Source of the DNA: Novosphingobium malaysiense
GTDB taxonomy: Bacteria > Pseudomonadota > Alphaproteobacteria > Sphingomonadales > Sphingomonadaceae
Assembly: GCF_000802225.1 (NCBI RefSeq)
Contig: NZ_JTDI01000003.1
Location: 682,001-746,000 of the forward strand
Direction of reading: 5' to 3'
Length of the DNA stretch: 64,000 bases
Below, in pieces: positions 44,580 to 54,874 of the stretch (within the stretch, counting starts at the first letter, position 1; each line of letters starts with the position of its first letter). The notes beneath the pieces are model-generated. The model was not told the origin of the DNA. It searched no databases and saw only the letters and a program-made list of their open reading frames with translations. Both the position numbers and the translations under genes were made by a program.

Positions 44580-45854
44580 TCAGATTTGCTCCAGGGCCTG
44601 TGCAAGGTCGGCCACGATATCGTCGATGTGCTCGATGCCAACCGATACGCGCATCACGTCCGGACCGGCGCCGGCCTCGATCTGCGCGCCTTCTTCCAGC
44701 TGACGGTGGGTCGTCGAGCTGGGATGGATGATCAGCGAACGCGTGTCGCCGATGTTCGCGAGGTGGCTGAATAGCTTGACCTCGGTAACCAGCTTCACGC
44801 CAGCCTCATAGCCGCCTTTGACGCCGAAGGTGAACACCGCACCGCCCTTGCCGCCAAGATACTGCTGCGCAAGCTGGTGATAAGGGTTCTCGGGCAGCCC
44901 TGCGTAGTTGACCCAGGCAACCTTGGGGTGTGCCTGCAGCCACTTCGCAAGGTGCAGGGCGTTTTCGCAGTGGCGCTCCATGCGCAGCGCCAGCGTTTCC
45001 ATGCCTGTGAGCGACAGGAAGGCGTTCATCGGCGCCATCGCGGGGCCGAGGTCGCGCAGGCCGAGCGTGCGGCAGGCGATGATGAAGGCGATGTTCCCGA
45101 AAGTCTCGCCCATCTTCATGCCGTGGTAGCTCGGGTTCGGCTCGGTGAGGGTCGGATACTTGTCCGACGCCATCCAGTCGAAGTTACCGGAATCGACGAT
45201 CAACCCGCCGACGGCATTGCCATGGCCGTTGAGGAACTTGGTGGCCGAGTGGACGACGATGTCCGCGCCATGTTCGATCGGACGGCACAGCGCCGGCGTC
45301 GCCAGCGTGTTGTCGACGATCAGCGGCACACCGGCATCGTGCGCGACCTTGGCAATAGCGGCGATGTCTGTGACGACGCCGCCCGGATTGGCAAGGCTTT
45401 CCACGAAGACCGCGCGGGTCTTGTCGGTAATGGCAGCGGCGACACTGGCCGGATCGTCGGCATCGACGAACTTGGTCTCCCACGACATCTTGCGGAAGGA
45501 ATGGCCAAGCTGGTTGAGCGAACCGCCGTAGAGCTTCTTGGCCGCGACGATCTCGCAGCCCGGCTCCATCAGCGTATGGAACACGAGAAGCTGCGCGGCA
45601 TGGCCCGAAGCCACGCCCAGCGCCGCAACGCCCCCTTCGAGCGCCGCGATCTTGCCTTCGAGCGCGCCGTTGGTGGGGTTCATGATACGGCTGTAGATGT
45701 TGCCGAACTCTTCGAGGTTGAAGAGACGCGCGGCGTGATCGGCATCGTCGAACACGTAGCTGGCGGTCTGATAGATCGGCGTGATCCGTGCCTTGGTCGC
45801 CGGATCCGGTTCACATCCCGCGTGAACTGCCATGGTATCGAGCTTGTGCGTCAT
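44580..45854 (-). CDS. metY: O-acetylhomoserine aminocarboxypropyltransferase
   Basis: 424 aa PLP enzyme of the Cys/Met metabolism family making homocysteine (or methionine with methanethiol) from O-acetylhomoserine. The Schiff-base Lys is Lys206 in [33 protein letters not shown] and [16 protein letters not shown] match the family. Length and the single-chain sulfhydrylase type favour MetY over cystathionine enzymes. It stands 4 nt before bioB and 12 nt after the DUF3445 gene. Methionine breakdown yields 2-oxobutyrate and propionyl-CoA, a possible link to the operon. Confidence 0.9.
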   Translation of the reverse strand: MTHKLDTMAVHAGCEPDPATKARITPIYQTASYVFDDADHAARLFNLEEFGNIYSRIMNPTNGALEGKIAALEGGVAALGVASGHAAQLLVFHTLMEPGCEIVAAKKLYGGSLNQLGHSFRKMSWETKFVDADDPASVAAAITDKTRAVFVESLANPGGVVTDIAAIAKVAHDAGVPLIVDNTLATPALCRPIEHGADIVVHSATKFLNGHGNAVGGLIVDSGNFDWMASDKYPTLTEPNPSYHGMKMGETFGNIAFIIACRTLGLRDLGPAMAPMNAFLSLTGMETLALRMERHCENALHLAKWLQAHPKVAWVNYAGLPENPYHQLAQQYLGGKGGAVFTFGVKGGYEAGVKLVTEVKLFSHLANIGDTRSLIIHPSSTTHRQLEEGAQIEAGAGPDVMRVSVGIEHIDDIVADLAQALEQI

Positions 45855-45866
45855 GATCCCTCCTCC

Positions 45867-46673
45867 TCAGGCTGCTTGCCTTTTTGCGGCGCGTGCCGCT
45901 GCGTATTCCCTCAGCGCCGGCCCGTAGTGCGGCCCGGCACGCCGTTCCAGTTCTCCGCTTTCAAAGCCCTCGACCGACTGCGCGATCCGCGCAACGCCGG
46001 CGTCGCTGAGCATGCCGAGGGGCGTGCGATAGATGCCGATGGTAAAGACGATCGCCCGCGACTTCGGAAGCCGCCGCAGAGCCTCGCGCTCACAGCGAAC
46101 GAAAAGCGTCTCGCCAGCGTTTTCCGCCGTAACATGCGCGAAGCGTTCAGAGGGCGGCACTTCGGGCATGTAGCGCAGATCGTCCGAAGCGACGACGAAG
46201 GCGTTGGCGCGGCCGAAAATGTTGAACGATTGCAGCCCGTCCATGAACTTGTCGACGGGCGACGCGAGCTTGTCGGCATAGCCATGGATCGGCTCGTGCA
46301 CCTGATGCACCGGCTTCCCCATTTTCTCCGGCAGGCGCCAGTCGGTCGGAAACGCCACTGCACCGGCACAGAGACGGAACGGCTCGCCGGGTGCGTCCTG
46401 CACCATCACGCACAGGTCCTCCCAGACCGATCGTGCGCAGTCTTCCAGCCCGCCATTCACACCCAGAAGGTCTGCCAGTTCGGCAATACCCGCTTCGGCT
46501 TCAGGCCGGACCATCACGCTTTCGGGACGGGCATCGAAGCCCGCGTTGCGCGCGGCGAGGTCCGGTCGCGGATCGATCCATGCGTTCTCGGCGAGCTTGA
46601 CCAGCCCCATGCGCAGCGGGCCGGAAACCCGTGCGCTGGGAAGCAGGTCCTCTACCGAGAAGCCCAGGGACAT
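45867..46673 (-). CDS. DUF3445 heme-dependent oxidative N-demethylase-like protein
   Basis: 268 aa from the ATG at 46673. The segment FRLCAGAVAFPTDWRLPEKM with KPVHQVHEPIHGYADKLASP is diagnostic of DUF3445. A characterised relative is the heme-dependent oxidative demethylase of dimethylamine. The cluster contains none of the usual dimethylamine subunit genes, so the substrate here is unknown. The residues NIFGRANAFVV and RCEREALRRLPKSRAIVFTI are further family-like features. It follows scpA by 22 nt. Confidence 0.8.
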   Translation of the reverse strand: MSLGFSVEDLLPSARVSGPLRMGLVKLAENAWIDPRPDLAARNAGFDARPESVMVRPEAEAGIAELADLLGVNGGLEDCARSVWEDLCVMVQDAPGEPFRLCAGAVAFPTDWRLPEKMGKPVHQVHEPIHGYADKLASPVDKFMDGLQSFNIFGRANAFVVASDDLRYMPEVPPSERFAHVTAENAGETLFVRCEREALRRLPKSRAIVFTIGIYRTPLGMLSDAGVARIAQSVEGFESGELERRAGPHYGPALREYAAARAAKRQAA

Positions 46674-46695
46674 CGTTCCGAACGCTCCTTCCCGC

Positions 46696-48834
46696 TTACT
46701 CGGCGGCTTCCAGAGCGTCGTCGGCAGGCGGCATGTTGTGGCCGAGCAGGCGCAGCATGTCGGCTGCGCATTCCACCACGTTCGAGCCGGGACCGTAGAT
46801 GCCCTGGACGCCTGCGCGCTTGAGGAAATCGTAGTCCTGCTGCGGGATAACACCGCCGGCAACGACCTTGATGTCGCTGCGGCCGGCATCCTTGAGATGG
46901 CCGATCAATTCGGGGATGAGCGTCTTGTGGCCGGCAGCCAGCGAGCTGGCGCCCACGGCATCGACGCCGTTCTCGACCGCCATCTTGCAGGCTTCCTCCG
47001 GCGTCTGGAACAGCGGACCGGTCACCACGTCGAAGCCCATGTCGCCGAATGCCGAGGCAATGACGTTGGCGCCGCGGTCGTGGCCGTCCTGGCCCATCTT
47101 GGCAACGAAGAGCTTGGGCGCGCGGCCGAGGCGGGTGGTGACGGCTTCGACGCCATCGAGCACCTGCTGATAGCGGCTGTCCCCGGCGTATGCCGAACCG
47201 TAAATGCCCTTAACCGGGGTCGGCATCGTGCCATAGCGGCCGAAGGCGGATTCCATGGCATCCGAGATCTCGCCGAGGGTCGCACGCTCGCGAGCGGCAT
47301 CGACGGCGAGAGCGAGCAGGTTACCCTTGCCCTTGGCGCCTTCGGCAAGCGCCTTGAGCGCGGCCTGGCACTTGGCCTCGTCGCGGCCCTCACGGGTGCG
47401 CTTGATGCGCGCGATCTGCGCTTCGCGGACCTTGTGGTTGTCGACCTCGAGCGTTTCGATCGGGTCCTCCTCGTCGCGGCGGTACTTGTTGACGCCGACG
47501 ATCACGTCCTCGCCGCGGTCGACGCGGGCCTGACGGCCAGCAGCGGCTTCCTCGATCATTGCCTTGGGCCAGCCAGCGGCCACGGCCTTGGCCATGCCGC
47601 CTTCACGCTCGACGCGCTCGATGATTTCCCAGGCCTTGTCGACCAGTTCCTTGGTCAGCGCCTCAATGTAGTAGGAGCCACCCAGCGGATCGACGACATT
47701 GGTCATGCCGGTCTCTTCCTGGATGACGATCTGCGTGTTGCGCGCGATGCGGGCCGAGAAGTCGGTCGGCAGCGCGATCGCCTCGTCGAGTGCGTTCGTG
47801 TGCAGCGACTGGGTGCCGCCCAGCATCGCCGCCATCGCCTCGATCGTGGTGCGCATGACGTTGTTGTAGGGGTCCTGCTCCTGCAGCGAGACGCCCGAGG
47901 TCTGGCAGTGCGTGCGCAGCATCTTCGAACGTTCGGACTGCGCGCCGAGCTGGGTCATGGCGCGGTGCCACAGCGTGCGCGCGGCGCGCAGCTTGGCGAT
48001 CTCCATGAAGAAGTTCATGCCGATGGCGAAGAAGAACGACAGGCGGCCGGCAAACTTGTCGATATCGAGACCGGAACCGACGCCGTACTTCACGTATTCC
48101 ATCCCGTCGGCGATGGTGAAGGCGAGTTCCTGCACCTGCGTCGCGCCGGCTTCCTGCATGTGGTAGCCGGAGATAGAAATGCTGTTGAATTTCGGCATGT
48201 TATCCGCGGTATATGCGAAAATGTCCGAAATGATCCGCATCGAGGGTTCGGGCGGATAGATGTAGGTGTTGCGGACCATGAACTCCTTGAGGATGTCGTT
48301 CTGGATGGTCCCGGTCAGCTTCTCGGGGCTGACGCCCTGCTCTTCGGCTGCGATGATGTAGAACGCCAGGCACGGGATCACCGCACCATTCATGGTCATC
48401 GACACCGACATCTCGTCGAGCGGGATGCCGTCGAAGAGGATCTTCATGTCCTCGACAGAGTCGATGGCGACGCCCGCCATGCCGACGTCACCGACCACGC
48501 GCGGGTGATCGGAGTCGTAGCCACGGTGCGTGGCAAGGTCGAAGGCCACCGAAAGCCCCTTCTGACCGGCCGCGAGGTTGCGGCGGTAGAAAGCGTTGGA
48601 CTCTTCAGCGGTCGAGAAACCGGCATACTGGCGGATGGTCCAGGGACGACCGGCATACATCGACGCCTTCACACCGCGGGTGAACGGCGCGAAACCGGGA
48701 AGGCCCGGATCGGTCTGGACGTCCTCGGCGGTGTAGAGCGGCTTGACCGCGATGCCTTCGGGCGTGTTCCAGGTCAGGTCCCGGCCCTTGACCTCCTTGT
48801 CGGCCAGCGCCTTCCAGTCGTTGATGTCTGCCAT
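46696..48834 (-). CDS. scpA: methylmalonyl-CoA mutase, single-chain
   Basis: 712 aa adenosylcobalamin-dependent isomerase producing succinyl-CoA from (R)-methylmalonyl-CoA. The N-terminal TIM-barrel substrate domain ([33 protein letters not shown]) precedes the C-terminal B12 domain with DGHDRG (residues 583-588; His585 is the lower cobalt ligand). A full-length chain with both parts means no separate B12 subunit is needed. No meaB-type chaperone gene or cobalamin riboswitch was seen in the window. Confidence 0.95.
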   Translation of the reverse strand: MADINDWKALADKEVKGRDLTWNTPEGIAVKPLYTAEDVQTDPGLPGFAPFTRGVKASMYAGRPWTIRQYAGFSTAEESNAFYRRNLAAGQKGLSVAFDLATHRGYDSDHPRVVGDVGMAGVAIDSVEDMKILFDGIPLDEMSVSMTMNGAVIPCLAFYIIAAEEQGVSPEKLTGTIQNDILKEFMVRNTYIYPPEPSMRIISDIFAYTADNMPKFNSISISGYHMQEAGATQVQELAFTIADGMEYVKYGVGSGLDIDKFAGRLSFFFAIGMNFFMEIAKLRAARTLWHRAMTQLGAQSERSKMLRTHCQTSGVSLQEQDPYNNVMRTTIEAMAAMLGGTQSLHTNALDEAIALPTDFSARIARNTQIVIQEETGMTNVVDPLGGSYYIEALTKELVDKAWEIIERVEREGGMAKAVAAGWPKAMIEEAAAGRQARVDRGEDVIVGVNKYRRDEEDPIETLEVDNHKVREAQIARIKRTREGRDEAKCQAALKALAEGAKGKGNLLALAVDAARERATLGEISDAMESAFGRYGTMPTPVKGIYGSAYAGDSRYQQVLDGVEAVTTRLGRAPKLFVAKMGQDGHDRGANVIASAFGDMGFDVVTGPLFQTPEEACKMAVENGVDAVGASSLAAGHKTLIPELIGHLKDAGRSDIKVVAGGVIPQQDYDFLKRAGVQGIYGPGSNVVECAADMLRLLGHNMPPADDALEAAE

Positions 48835-48889
48835 AGTCGGTTTCCTCAGTCGGGCGCCCTTCCCTGTCCGAGGGCGCCTTACGTCAATA

Positions 48890-49327
48890 TCAGTGGGCTT
48901 CCTTGGGCGTTTCCATGATCTCGGTCAGTTGCCCGCCCATGTCCTTGGGGTGGACGAAGAAGATCAGGGTGCCGTGAGCGCCGATGCGCGGTTCGCCCAG
49001 CACGCGCTTGCCCTTGCTTTCAAACCACGCCTTGGCAGCGTGGATGTCCGGCACTTCGTAACAAACGTGGTGCTGGCCGCCCAACGGGTTCTTCTCCAGC
49101 CACTTGCCAACCGCGGAGTCCGCCTCGGTGGGCTGCAGCAGTTCGACCTGCGTACCCGCGGTGCCGTTCTCACCCGGCGTGTTGACGAAGCACACACGCA
49201 CCTTCTGGCTGTCGAGCACGAAAGGCTCGGTAATGTCCGTGGCGCCCATCACGTCGCGGTAGAACGCGATGGAAGCGTCCAGGTCCGGCGTAGCAACGCC
49301 GATATGGTTCATGCGGCCGAGTTTCAT
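48890..49327 (-). CDS. mce: methylmalonyl-CoA epimerase
   Basis: 145 aa vicinal-oxygen-chelate fold protein: [18 protein letters not shown] at the N-terminus, [11 protein letters not shown] in the middle and [12 protein letters not shown]. It interconverts (S)- and (R)-methylmalonyl-CoA between carboxylase and mutase. Metal ligands are expected at His in MNHIG, His in HHVCYEV and Glu near the C-terminus. It lies 55 nt before scpA and 6 nt after the thiolase. Confidence 0.92.
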   Translation of the reverse strand: MKLGRMNHIGVATPDLDASIAFYRDVMGATDITEPFVLDSQKVRVCFVNTPGENGTAGTQVELLQPTEADSAVGKWLEKNPLGGQHHVCYEVPDIHAAKAWFESKGKRVLGEPRIGAHGTLIFFVHPKDMGGQLTEIMETPKEAH

Positions 49328-49333
49328 GGCCGG

Positions 49334-50515
49334 TTACTCCACATTCTCGATGATCATGGCGATGCCCTGACCGCCGCCGATGCACATGGTGATGAGGCCG
49401 TACTTTCCGCCGATGCGCTTCAACTCGTACATGCACTTGATGGTGAGCATACAACCGGTCGCGCCGACGGGGTGGCCGATGGAAACGCCCGAACCGTTAG
49501 GGTTCACCTTTTCCGGATCGAAACCAAGCACCCTGGCGCAGGCCGCCGCCTGGGCGGCAAAAGCCTCGTTGGATTCGATTACGTCCATCTGATCGAGGCT
49601 GAGGCCGGCACGCTCCAGCGCAATCGGCACCGCCTTGATCGGGCCCTCGCCCATGTAGTCGGGCTCGACGCCGGCGTGACCCCAGGCGACGATCTTCGCC
49701 ATCGGCTTCAGGCCGCGGCTCTCGACTTCGCTGCCGGTAGCCAGCACGACCGCGGCAGCACCATCGTTGATGCCCGAGGCATTGCCGGCGGTGACCGAAC
49801 CGTCTTTCTTGAAGGCGGGCTTCATCTTGCCCAGCACTTCCATCGTGGTGTCGGCCTTCACGTGCTCGTCGGTGTCGAACACGACGACGCCCTTGCGCGT
49901 CTTCACCTCGACCGGAAGGATCTGTTCCTTGAAGCGGCCTTCCGCGATGGCCCGCGACGCGCGCTGGTGGCTGGTCACGGCCAGCGTGTCCATGTCCTTT
50001 CGCGTCACCTGGTGACGTTCGGCCACGTTCTCAGCAGTGATACCCATATGGTAGCCGCCGATGGCGTCGGAAAGGCCGAGCGTCAGCGCGTCTTCCTGCA
50101 CGTTCGGGCCCATCTTCTTGCCCCAGCGCACGCTATGGTCGTGGTAGGGGACGTTCGACATCGATTCCGCGCCGCCGGCGAGCGTAACCTTGGCCTCGCC
50201 CAGCTTCATCATCTGCGCGGCCGACACGATCGCCTGAACGCCCGAGCCGCACAGTCGGTTGAGCGTCAACGCCGGGGTCGCGAGCGGCACACCGGCGTTG
50301 ATGCCGATCACGCGGCTGAGCATCTCGTCGCGGGCGCTGTTCGGCATCACCTGGCCGATGACGATGTGCTCGATGGCATCCGGCTCGACACCAGCGCGCT
50401 TGAGCGCTTCAGTGGCGACCATGCCGCCCAGATCCGCAGGCGAAAAGCTTTTGAGCGAGCCGCCGAAGTCTCCGACTGCCGTGCGCACGCCGCTGACGAT
50501 GTAGATGTCTTCCAT
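49334..50515 (-). CDS. acetyl-CoA acetyltransferase (thiolase II)
   Basis: 393 aa. The nucleophile Cys is Cys89 in TLNRLCGSGVQAI; NEAFAAQ, SIGHPVGATG and MCIGGGQGIA complete the thiolase II active site. It condenses or cleaves short acyl-CoAs (acetoacetyl-CoA or 3-ketovaleryl-CoA); cleavage of odd-chain 3-ketoacyl-CoA would deliver propionyl-CoA to the downstream enzymes. The start was set at MEDIYIVSGVRTAVG, where family members begin. 122 nt separate it from pccB. Confidence 0.93.
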   Translation of the reverse strand: MEDIYIVSGVRTAVGDFGGSLKSFSPADLGGMVATEALKRAGVEPDAIEHIVIGQVMPNSARDEMLSRVIGINAGVPLATPALTLNRLCGSGVQAIVSAAQMMKLGEAKVTLAGGAESMSNVPYHDHSVRWGKKMGPNVQEDALTLGLSDAIGGYHMGITAENVAERHQVTRKDMDTLAVTSHQRASRAIAEGRFKEQILPVEVKTRKGVVVFDTDEHVKADTTMEVLGKMKPAFKKDGSVTAGNASGINDGAAAVVLATGSEVESRGLKPMAKIVAWGHAGVEPDYMGEGPIKAVPIALERAGLSLDQMDVIESNEAFAAQAAACARVLGFDPEKVNPNGSGVSIGHPVGATGCMLTIKCMYELKRIGGKYGLITMCIGGGQGIAMIIENVE

Positions 50516-50637
50516 GACCTGTGTTCCAATTTCCAGTTCAGTTTCGATCGGGGAGGACCTGTGCCGATCTTCACCCAATCGCGATACTCGCAAAAGAGAC
50601 ATCTTCGCCCATCAGAGGCGAGCATGCCCCCGTTGCA

Positions 50638-52164
50638 TTACAACGGAATATTATCGTGCTTCTTCCAAGGATTTTCGAGCTGCTTGTTGCGCAGCTTGCG
50701 AAGACCCAGGGCAATGCGACGACGCGTCGAATGCGGATAGATCACTTCGTCGATGTAACCACGGCTCGCCGCCACGAACGGGTTGGCGAAGCGGTCCTCG
50801 TATTCCTTGGTCTTGGCGGCGATCCCGTCCGCATCTAGCCCGCGGAAGATGATCTCGACCGCGCCCTTGGCGCCCATCACCGCAATTTCGGCGGTCGGCC
50901 AGGCGTAGTTGAGGTCGCCGCGCAGATGCTTCGAACTCATGACGTCGTAGGCGCCACCATAGGCCTTGCGGGTAATGACGGTGATCTTGGGCACAGTCGC
51001 TTCGGCATAGGCGAAGAGCAGCTTGGCGCCGTGCTTGATGATGCCGTTGTGTTCCTGATCGGTGCCGGGAAGGAACCCCGGTACGTCGACGAAAGTCAGG
51101 ATCGGAATGTTGAACGCATCGCAGAAGCGCACGAAGCGTGCCGCCTTCTTGGAGGAGTCGATGTCGAGCACGCCCGCCAGCACCATCGGCTGGTTGGCGA
51201 CGACGCCTACGGTGCGGCCTTCGACGCGGCCGAAACCGCACAGGATATTGCCGGCATGCAGGGGCTGGATCTCGAAGAATTCACCCTCGTCGAGCGTCTT
51301 GCGGATCACTTCCTGCATATCATAGGGCTGGTTCGCCGAGGGAGGGATGATCGTGTCGAGGCTTTCCTCGGTACGGTCCCACGGGTCGGCGCAGGGGCGC
51401 TCGGGCACTTCATCGCGGTTCGATGCCGGCAGGTAATCGATGAAGTCGCGCGCGGCGAGCAGCGCCTCGATGTCGTTCTCCAGCGCGAGGTCGGAAACCG
51501 AAGTCTTGCTGGAGTGCGTAATGGCACCGCCCAGTTCTTCCTGGGTTACGACTTCGTTGGTGACGGTCTTCACCACGTCCGGACCGGTCACGAACATGTA
51601 GGAGCTGTCCTTCACCATGAAGATGAAGTCGGTCATCGCCGGCGAGTAAACCGCGCCGCCCGCGCAAGGCCCCATGATCAGCGAGAGCTGCGGCACCACG
51701 CCCGAAGCGGTGACATTGCGCTGGAACACGTCGGCATAACCGCCGAGCGAGGCGACGCCTTCCTGAATGCGCGCGCCGCCGGAATCGTTGAGGCCGATCA
51801 CCGGCGCGCCGACCTTCATTGCCGCGTCCATGACCTTGCAGATCTTCTGCGCGTGGCGAGCCGAAAGCGAACCACCGAAGACCGTGAAGTCCTGCGAGAA
51901 GACATAGACGAGGCGGCCGTTGATCGTGCCCGAACCGGTAACGACGCCGTCACCCGGCACCCGCTGGTCCTGCATGCCGAAATCGACGCAGTCGTGCTCT
52001 ACGTAGAGATCCATCTCTTCGAAGCTGTCTTCGTCGAGCAGTACCTCAAGGCGCTCGCGCGCGGTTAGCTTGCCCTTGGCGTGCTGTGCGTCGATGCGCC
52101 GCTGACCGCCACCCATCTTGGCGGCTGCACGACGGCTTTCCATTTCGGCGATATTGGCTGACAT
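50638..52164 (-). CDS. pccB: propionyl-CoA carboxylase beta subunit
   Basis: 508 aa carboxyltransferase of the crotonase-like fold: two acyl-CoA/carboxybiotin domains with [19 protein letters not shown], and [20 protein letters not shown] in the second half. [24 protein letters not shown] sequence near residue 415 (given as its region) and KYPE-type C-terminal features match PccB. It is the first gene of the operon; a perfect inverted repeat lies 79 nt upstream. Confidence 0.95.
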   Translation of the reverse strand: MSANIAEMESRRAAAKMGGGQRRIDAQHAKGKLTARERLEVLLDEDSFEEMDLYVEHDCVDFGMQDQRVPGDGVVTGSGTINGRLVYVFSQDFTVFGGSLSARHAQKICKVMDAAMKVGAPVIGLNDSGGARIQEGVASLGGYADVFQRNVTASGVVPQLSLIMGPCAGGAVYSPAMTDFIFMVKDSSYMFVTGPDVVKTVTNEVVTQEELGGAITHSSKTSVSDLALENDIEALLAARDFIDYLPASNRDEVPERPCADPWDRTEESLDTIIPPSANQPYDMQEVIRKTLDEGEFFEIQPLHAGNILCGFGRVEGRTVGVVANQPMVLAGVLDIDSSKKAARFVRFCDAFNIPILTFVDVPGFLPGTDQEHNGIIKHGAKLLFAYAEATVPKITVITRKAYGGAYDVMSSKHLRGDLNYAWPTAEIAVMGAKGAVEIIFRGLDADGIAAKTKEYEDRFANPFVAASRGYIDEVIYPHSTRRRIALGLRKLRNKQLENPWKKHDNIPL

Positions 52165-52242
52165 CCGGCTTCCCTTGTCCGCAGTGGTTCCAGCTTGGAA
52201 ATGCTGGGTTTGCTAAGGCAGGTCGAAGCGCTCAGGTCAATA

Positions 52243-52264
52243 GTTTTAATCGCTCGATTAAAAC
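52243..52264 (-). promoter_or_regulatory. 22-bp inverted repeat before pccB, probable operator
   Basis: GTTTTAATCG-CT-CGATTAAAAC: 10-bp perfect arms with a 2-nt spacer, AT-rich in a GC-rich setting, 79 nt upstream of the pccB start. The symmetry and length are typical for TetR-family repressors. No regulator gene is in the window. Confidence 0.65.
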
Positions 52265-52327
52265 AAATCGCGTGCCCGGTCCCAGCGTTTTCACTCCGCC
52301 GATGGATATCGCGCGACGGCGCTCGGA

Positions 52328-53383
52328 CTATCCCGGAATTTGGCCGGAAAGGCCGAAATCCCGGGCCTTGTCGTGCGGATGATCTATCAGCGAAACGACG
52401 CTGAAGACGATCGCCAGCATCAGCAGGGCAAAGCCGGCCAGACCGAATGCCAGGGTCCGATTTGCGCCCGCGCTAGCCACCACGGCCTCGCGACCGGTGC
52501 GCAGGCGCCGCGTTGCAATGCGTTCTTCTTCATTGCCCCAGCGATGGATTACGAGGATCGCGCTGACTGCAAACATCATCGTGCCGGGAATCCACATGAT
52601 GATGCCGCCGGTCTGCTCGTCGGTGAGCATCGACACGTGCCACATGTGGCCGAGCTTCAGGTAGGCGTCATAGAGCGGAATGGTCTTGAACGTCAGGAAG
52701 GCGCCGAGCACGATATTGCCGAGCGCCGCGAAGACGAACATGCCCAGACGCGTTCCCAGTCCCGGCCCCTGCGGCGCGGTACGCCGGTCGAAGATCACCG
52801 AGAAGAAGATCAGGCCGGTCACCAGCAAACTGATGTGCCACATGTAGTGAATCGGCTCGTCCAGGATTGCCATGTCGTGATAATGCGGCACCATCCAGAA
52901 GTAGCTGGCCAGCAGAAACAGCACTGTCGCGACCACGGGATGTCTCAGGAAATCCACCAACCCGCGCATCCAGCCGGTGCCGGCAAAGAACTTGCTCACG
53001 CCATCAGGGAGCCCGCGAACCATGGCGGCCTGCGGTCGCGAGAGGAACAGCAGCATCGGCGCAACCGTTCGAAGCAACATGTGCTCGACTTGGTGCACAG
53101 CGAATATGTGGTCTGCGAGCCGCTCGACGGGCGAGATGAGCGCGATGAAAAGCGCGACAAGCCCCCCGAAAAACGCCGCAATTCGCCAACGCTCGTCGAC
53201 CAGTCCGTGGCGACTGCCGCGCCAGTAGATAAGCCCGGCAATGGCAAGTCCCAGCAGGATCTCGGGCGAAAGCTGCCAGAGCGTCCAGGGGCTGGCGTCG
53301 GCGTGGACTTCACCGCCGTGGGCCATCGCCGGTGTCGAGAGCAGAGCGAGCAGACTCGCCGGCAACCATCTTAATAATCGCAT
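52328..53383 (-). CDS. ctaG: cytochrome c oxidase assembly protein of the CtaG type
   Basis: 351 aa. The start at 53383 gives a signal-peptide-like N-terminus (MRLLRWLPASLLALLSTPAMAHG). Seven or so TM helices follow; the family's His-rich membrane pattern is clear: AVHQVEHMLLRTVAPMLLFL, MVPHYHDMAIL, HYMWHISLLVTG and GHMWHVSML. These fit the copper-handling caa3_CtaG family (PF09678) of Gram-positive and proteobacterial cytochrome oxidase assembly. It is downstream of gor (50 nt) but no oxidase subunits are in the window. A GGGGGC-TAT-GCCCCC repeat lies between the two genes. Confidence 0.82.
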   Translation of the reverse strand: MRLLRWLPASLLALLSTPAMAHGGEVHADASPWTLWQLSPEILLGLAIAGLIYWRGSRHGLVDERWRIAAFFGGLVALFIALISPVERLADHIFAVHQVEHMLLRTVAPMLLFLSRPQAAMVRGLPDGVSKFFAGTGWMRGLVDFLRHPVVATVLFLLASYFWMVPHYHDMAILDEPIHYMWHISLLVTGLIFFSVIFDRRTAPQGPGLGTRLGMFVFAALGNIVLGAFLTFKTIPLYDAYLKLGHMWHVSMLTDEQTGGIIMWIPGTMMFAVSAILVIHRWGNEEERIATRRLRTGREAVVASAGANRTLAFGLAGFALLMLAIVFSVVSLIDHPHDKARDFGLSGQIPG

Positions 53384-53433
53384 GGCGGGGGCATAGCCCC
53401 CCAGCCCGCGCATGCAACCCCTTCGGTCCGCGA

Positions 53434-54780
53434 TCACTTCAACAGGACGAGTTCTTCCGACATCGTCGGGTGGACCGCGACGGTGGCATCGAAATCGGCC
53501 TTGGTGAGCCCTGCCTTCACCGCGATCGCGGCAGCCTGCATGATCTCCGGTGCCTCGGGCCCGATCATGTGCAGGCCTACGACGCGGTCGGTCTCGGCAT
53601 CGCAGACCATCTTGTAGAGCGCTCGCTCGTTACGATGGGCGACAACATTCTTCATCGGCCGGAAATCGCTGGTGTAGATCTTTACAGAACCCAGCGTGTT
53701 GTTGGCTTCAGCTTCGGTCATTCCTACGGCCGCAATGGGCGGATGGCTGAATACCGCCGAAGGAATGCAATGGTAGTCGACCGTCGTGGGCTTGTCGCCA
53801 AAGACGGTGTCGGCAAAGGCCTGACCTTCACGGATCGCCACAGGCGTCAATTGTACGCGGTTGGTCACGTCGCCAACCGCATAGATGTAATCGACGCTGC
53901 TTTTCGAATGCTCGTCGACCTTGATCGCGCCCTTCTCGTCGATGTCCACGCCGACATCCTCGAGACCCAGACCTTCGCTATTCGGGATACGGCCGGTAGC
54001 GAACAACACGCAGTCCACCACGAGCGGGTCGTGATTGGTCATGTGCACGGTCAGTGAGCCGTCGTCGTTCTTCTCGATCTTGCGGCTTTCGGCGTTGAAG
54101 CGGAAGTCGATGCCTTTCATGATCGATATCTGCAGCAATCGGTCGCGCAAGCTCTCGTCGTAGCCGCGCAGCAGCTGGTCGGAGCGGTTGATCAGCGTGA
54201 CCTTGGCACCGAACTCGTTGAAGATGCCGGCAAACTCGTTGGCGATGTAGCCGGCACCGGCGATCAGCACCCGCTTGGGTATCGCATCGAGATGGAACGC
54301 CTCGTTCGAGGTAATGCCCAATTCGTGACCGGGGCAGCCGGGAACATGCGGACGCGCGCCGGTGGCGATGAGGATCACCCTGGCTGTTTTCTTCTCGCCG
54401 CTGGACAGCGTGACTTCGTGAGGACCGGTAATCCTCGCGCGCTCATGGTAGATCTCGACGCCGTGGCTTTCGAGCGTCTGGGTATAAAGACCGTTGAGCC
54501 GGTCTACGTCGCCCATGACATTATCGCGCAGCTTCACCCAGTCGAACGTGCATTCCGGAATCTCCCACCCGAAGTGGCGCGCATCCTCCAGGTCCTCGGC
54601 AAAGTGTGCGCCGTAGACCAACATCTTTTTGGGTACGCAGCCGCGGATTACACAGGTGCCGCCGATCCGATGCTCCTCCGCCACTGCAACCCGGGCTCCA
54701 TGGGCAGAGGCTACGCGACTGGCACGCACGCCCCCCGAACCGGCGCCGATGGTGAAGAGGTCGTAATCGTATTCGGCCAT
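53434..54780 (-). CDS. gor: glutathione-disulfide reductase
   Basis: 448 aa FAD/NADPH flavoenzyme keeping glutathione reduced. FAD-binding GAGSGGVRAS, redox disulfide Cys43-Cys48 in GGTCVIRGCVPKK, NADPH fold GAGYIANEFAG and the C-terminal HPTMSEE (His acid-base with Glu) are complete. The CVIRGC form is that of plant/cyanobacterial/alphaproteobacterial enzymes. AGGAG stands before the ATG at 54780; an upstream in-frame reading was rejected. The GST at 8316 and the peroxiredoxin at 24064 would draw on its product. Confidence 0.95.
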   Translation of the reverse strand: MAEYDYDLFTIGAGSGGVRASRVASAHGARVAVAEEHRIGGTCVIRGCVPKKMLVYGAHFAEDLEDARHFGWEIPECTFDWVKLRDNVMGDVDRLNGLYTQTLESHGVEIYHERARITGPHEVTLSSGEKKTARVILIATGARPHVPGCPGHELGITSNEAFHLDAIPKRVLIAGAGYIANEFAGIFNEFGAKVTLINRSDQLLRGYDESLRDRLLQISIMKGIDFRFNAESRKIEKNDDGSLTVHMTNHDPLVVDCVLFATGRIPNSEGLGLEDVGVDIDEKGAIKVDEHSKSSVDYIYAVGDVTNRVQLTPVAIREGQAFADTVFGDKPTTVDYHCIPSAVFSHPPIAAVGMTEAEANNTLGSVKIYTSDFRPMKNVVAHRNERALYKMVCDAETDRVVGLHMIGPEAPEIMQAAAIAVKAGLTKADFDATVAVHPTMSEELVLLK

Positions 54781-54874
54781 GCAGATGCTCCTGTTGCGCG
54801 CCGCCAAGGGGAATGCGGGCGCATATGGGGCATCTACCGGCGGATTGCCAACCGGGGATGCAACGCGGAAATCA

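Noticed and set aside
45855..45866. A SAM riboswitch before metY
   Set aside because: Only 12 nt separate it from the DUF3445 gene, too little for any known riboswitch.
46546..50740. Long plus-strand frames (790 and 665 codons) opposite the mutase, thiolase and pccB
   Set aside because: Same antisense artefact of high GC; the opposite strand encodes complete enzymes.
53387..53401. GGGGGC-TAT-GCCCCC as a terminator between gor and ctaG
   Set aside because: Stem is only 6 bp with a 3-nt loop and has no T-run; gor and ctaG may be cotranscribed.
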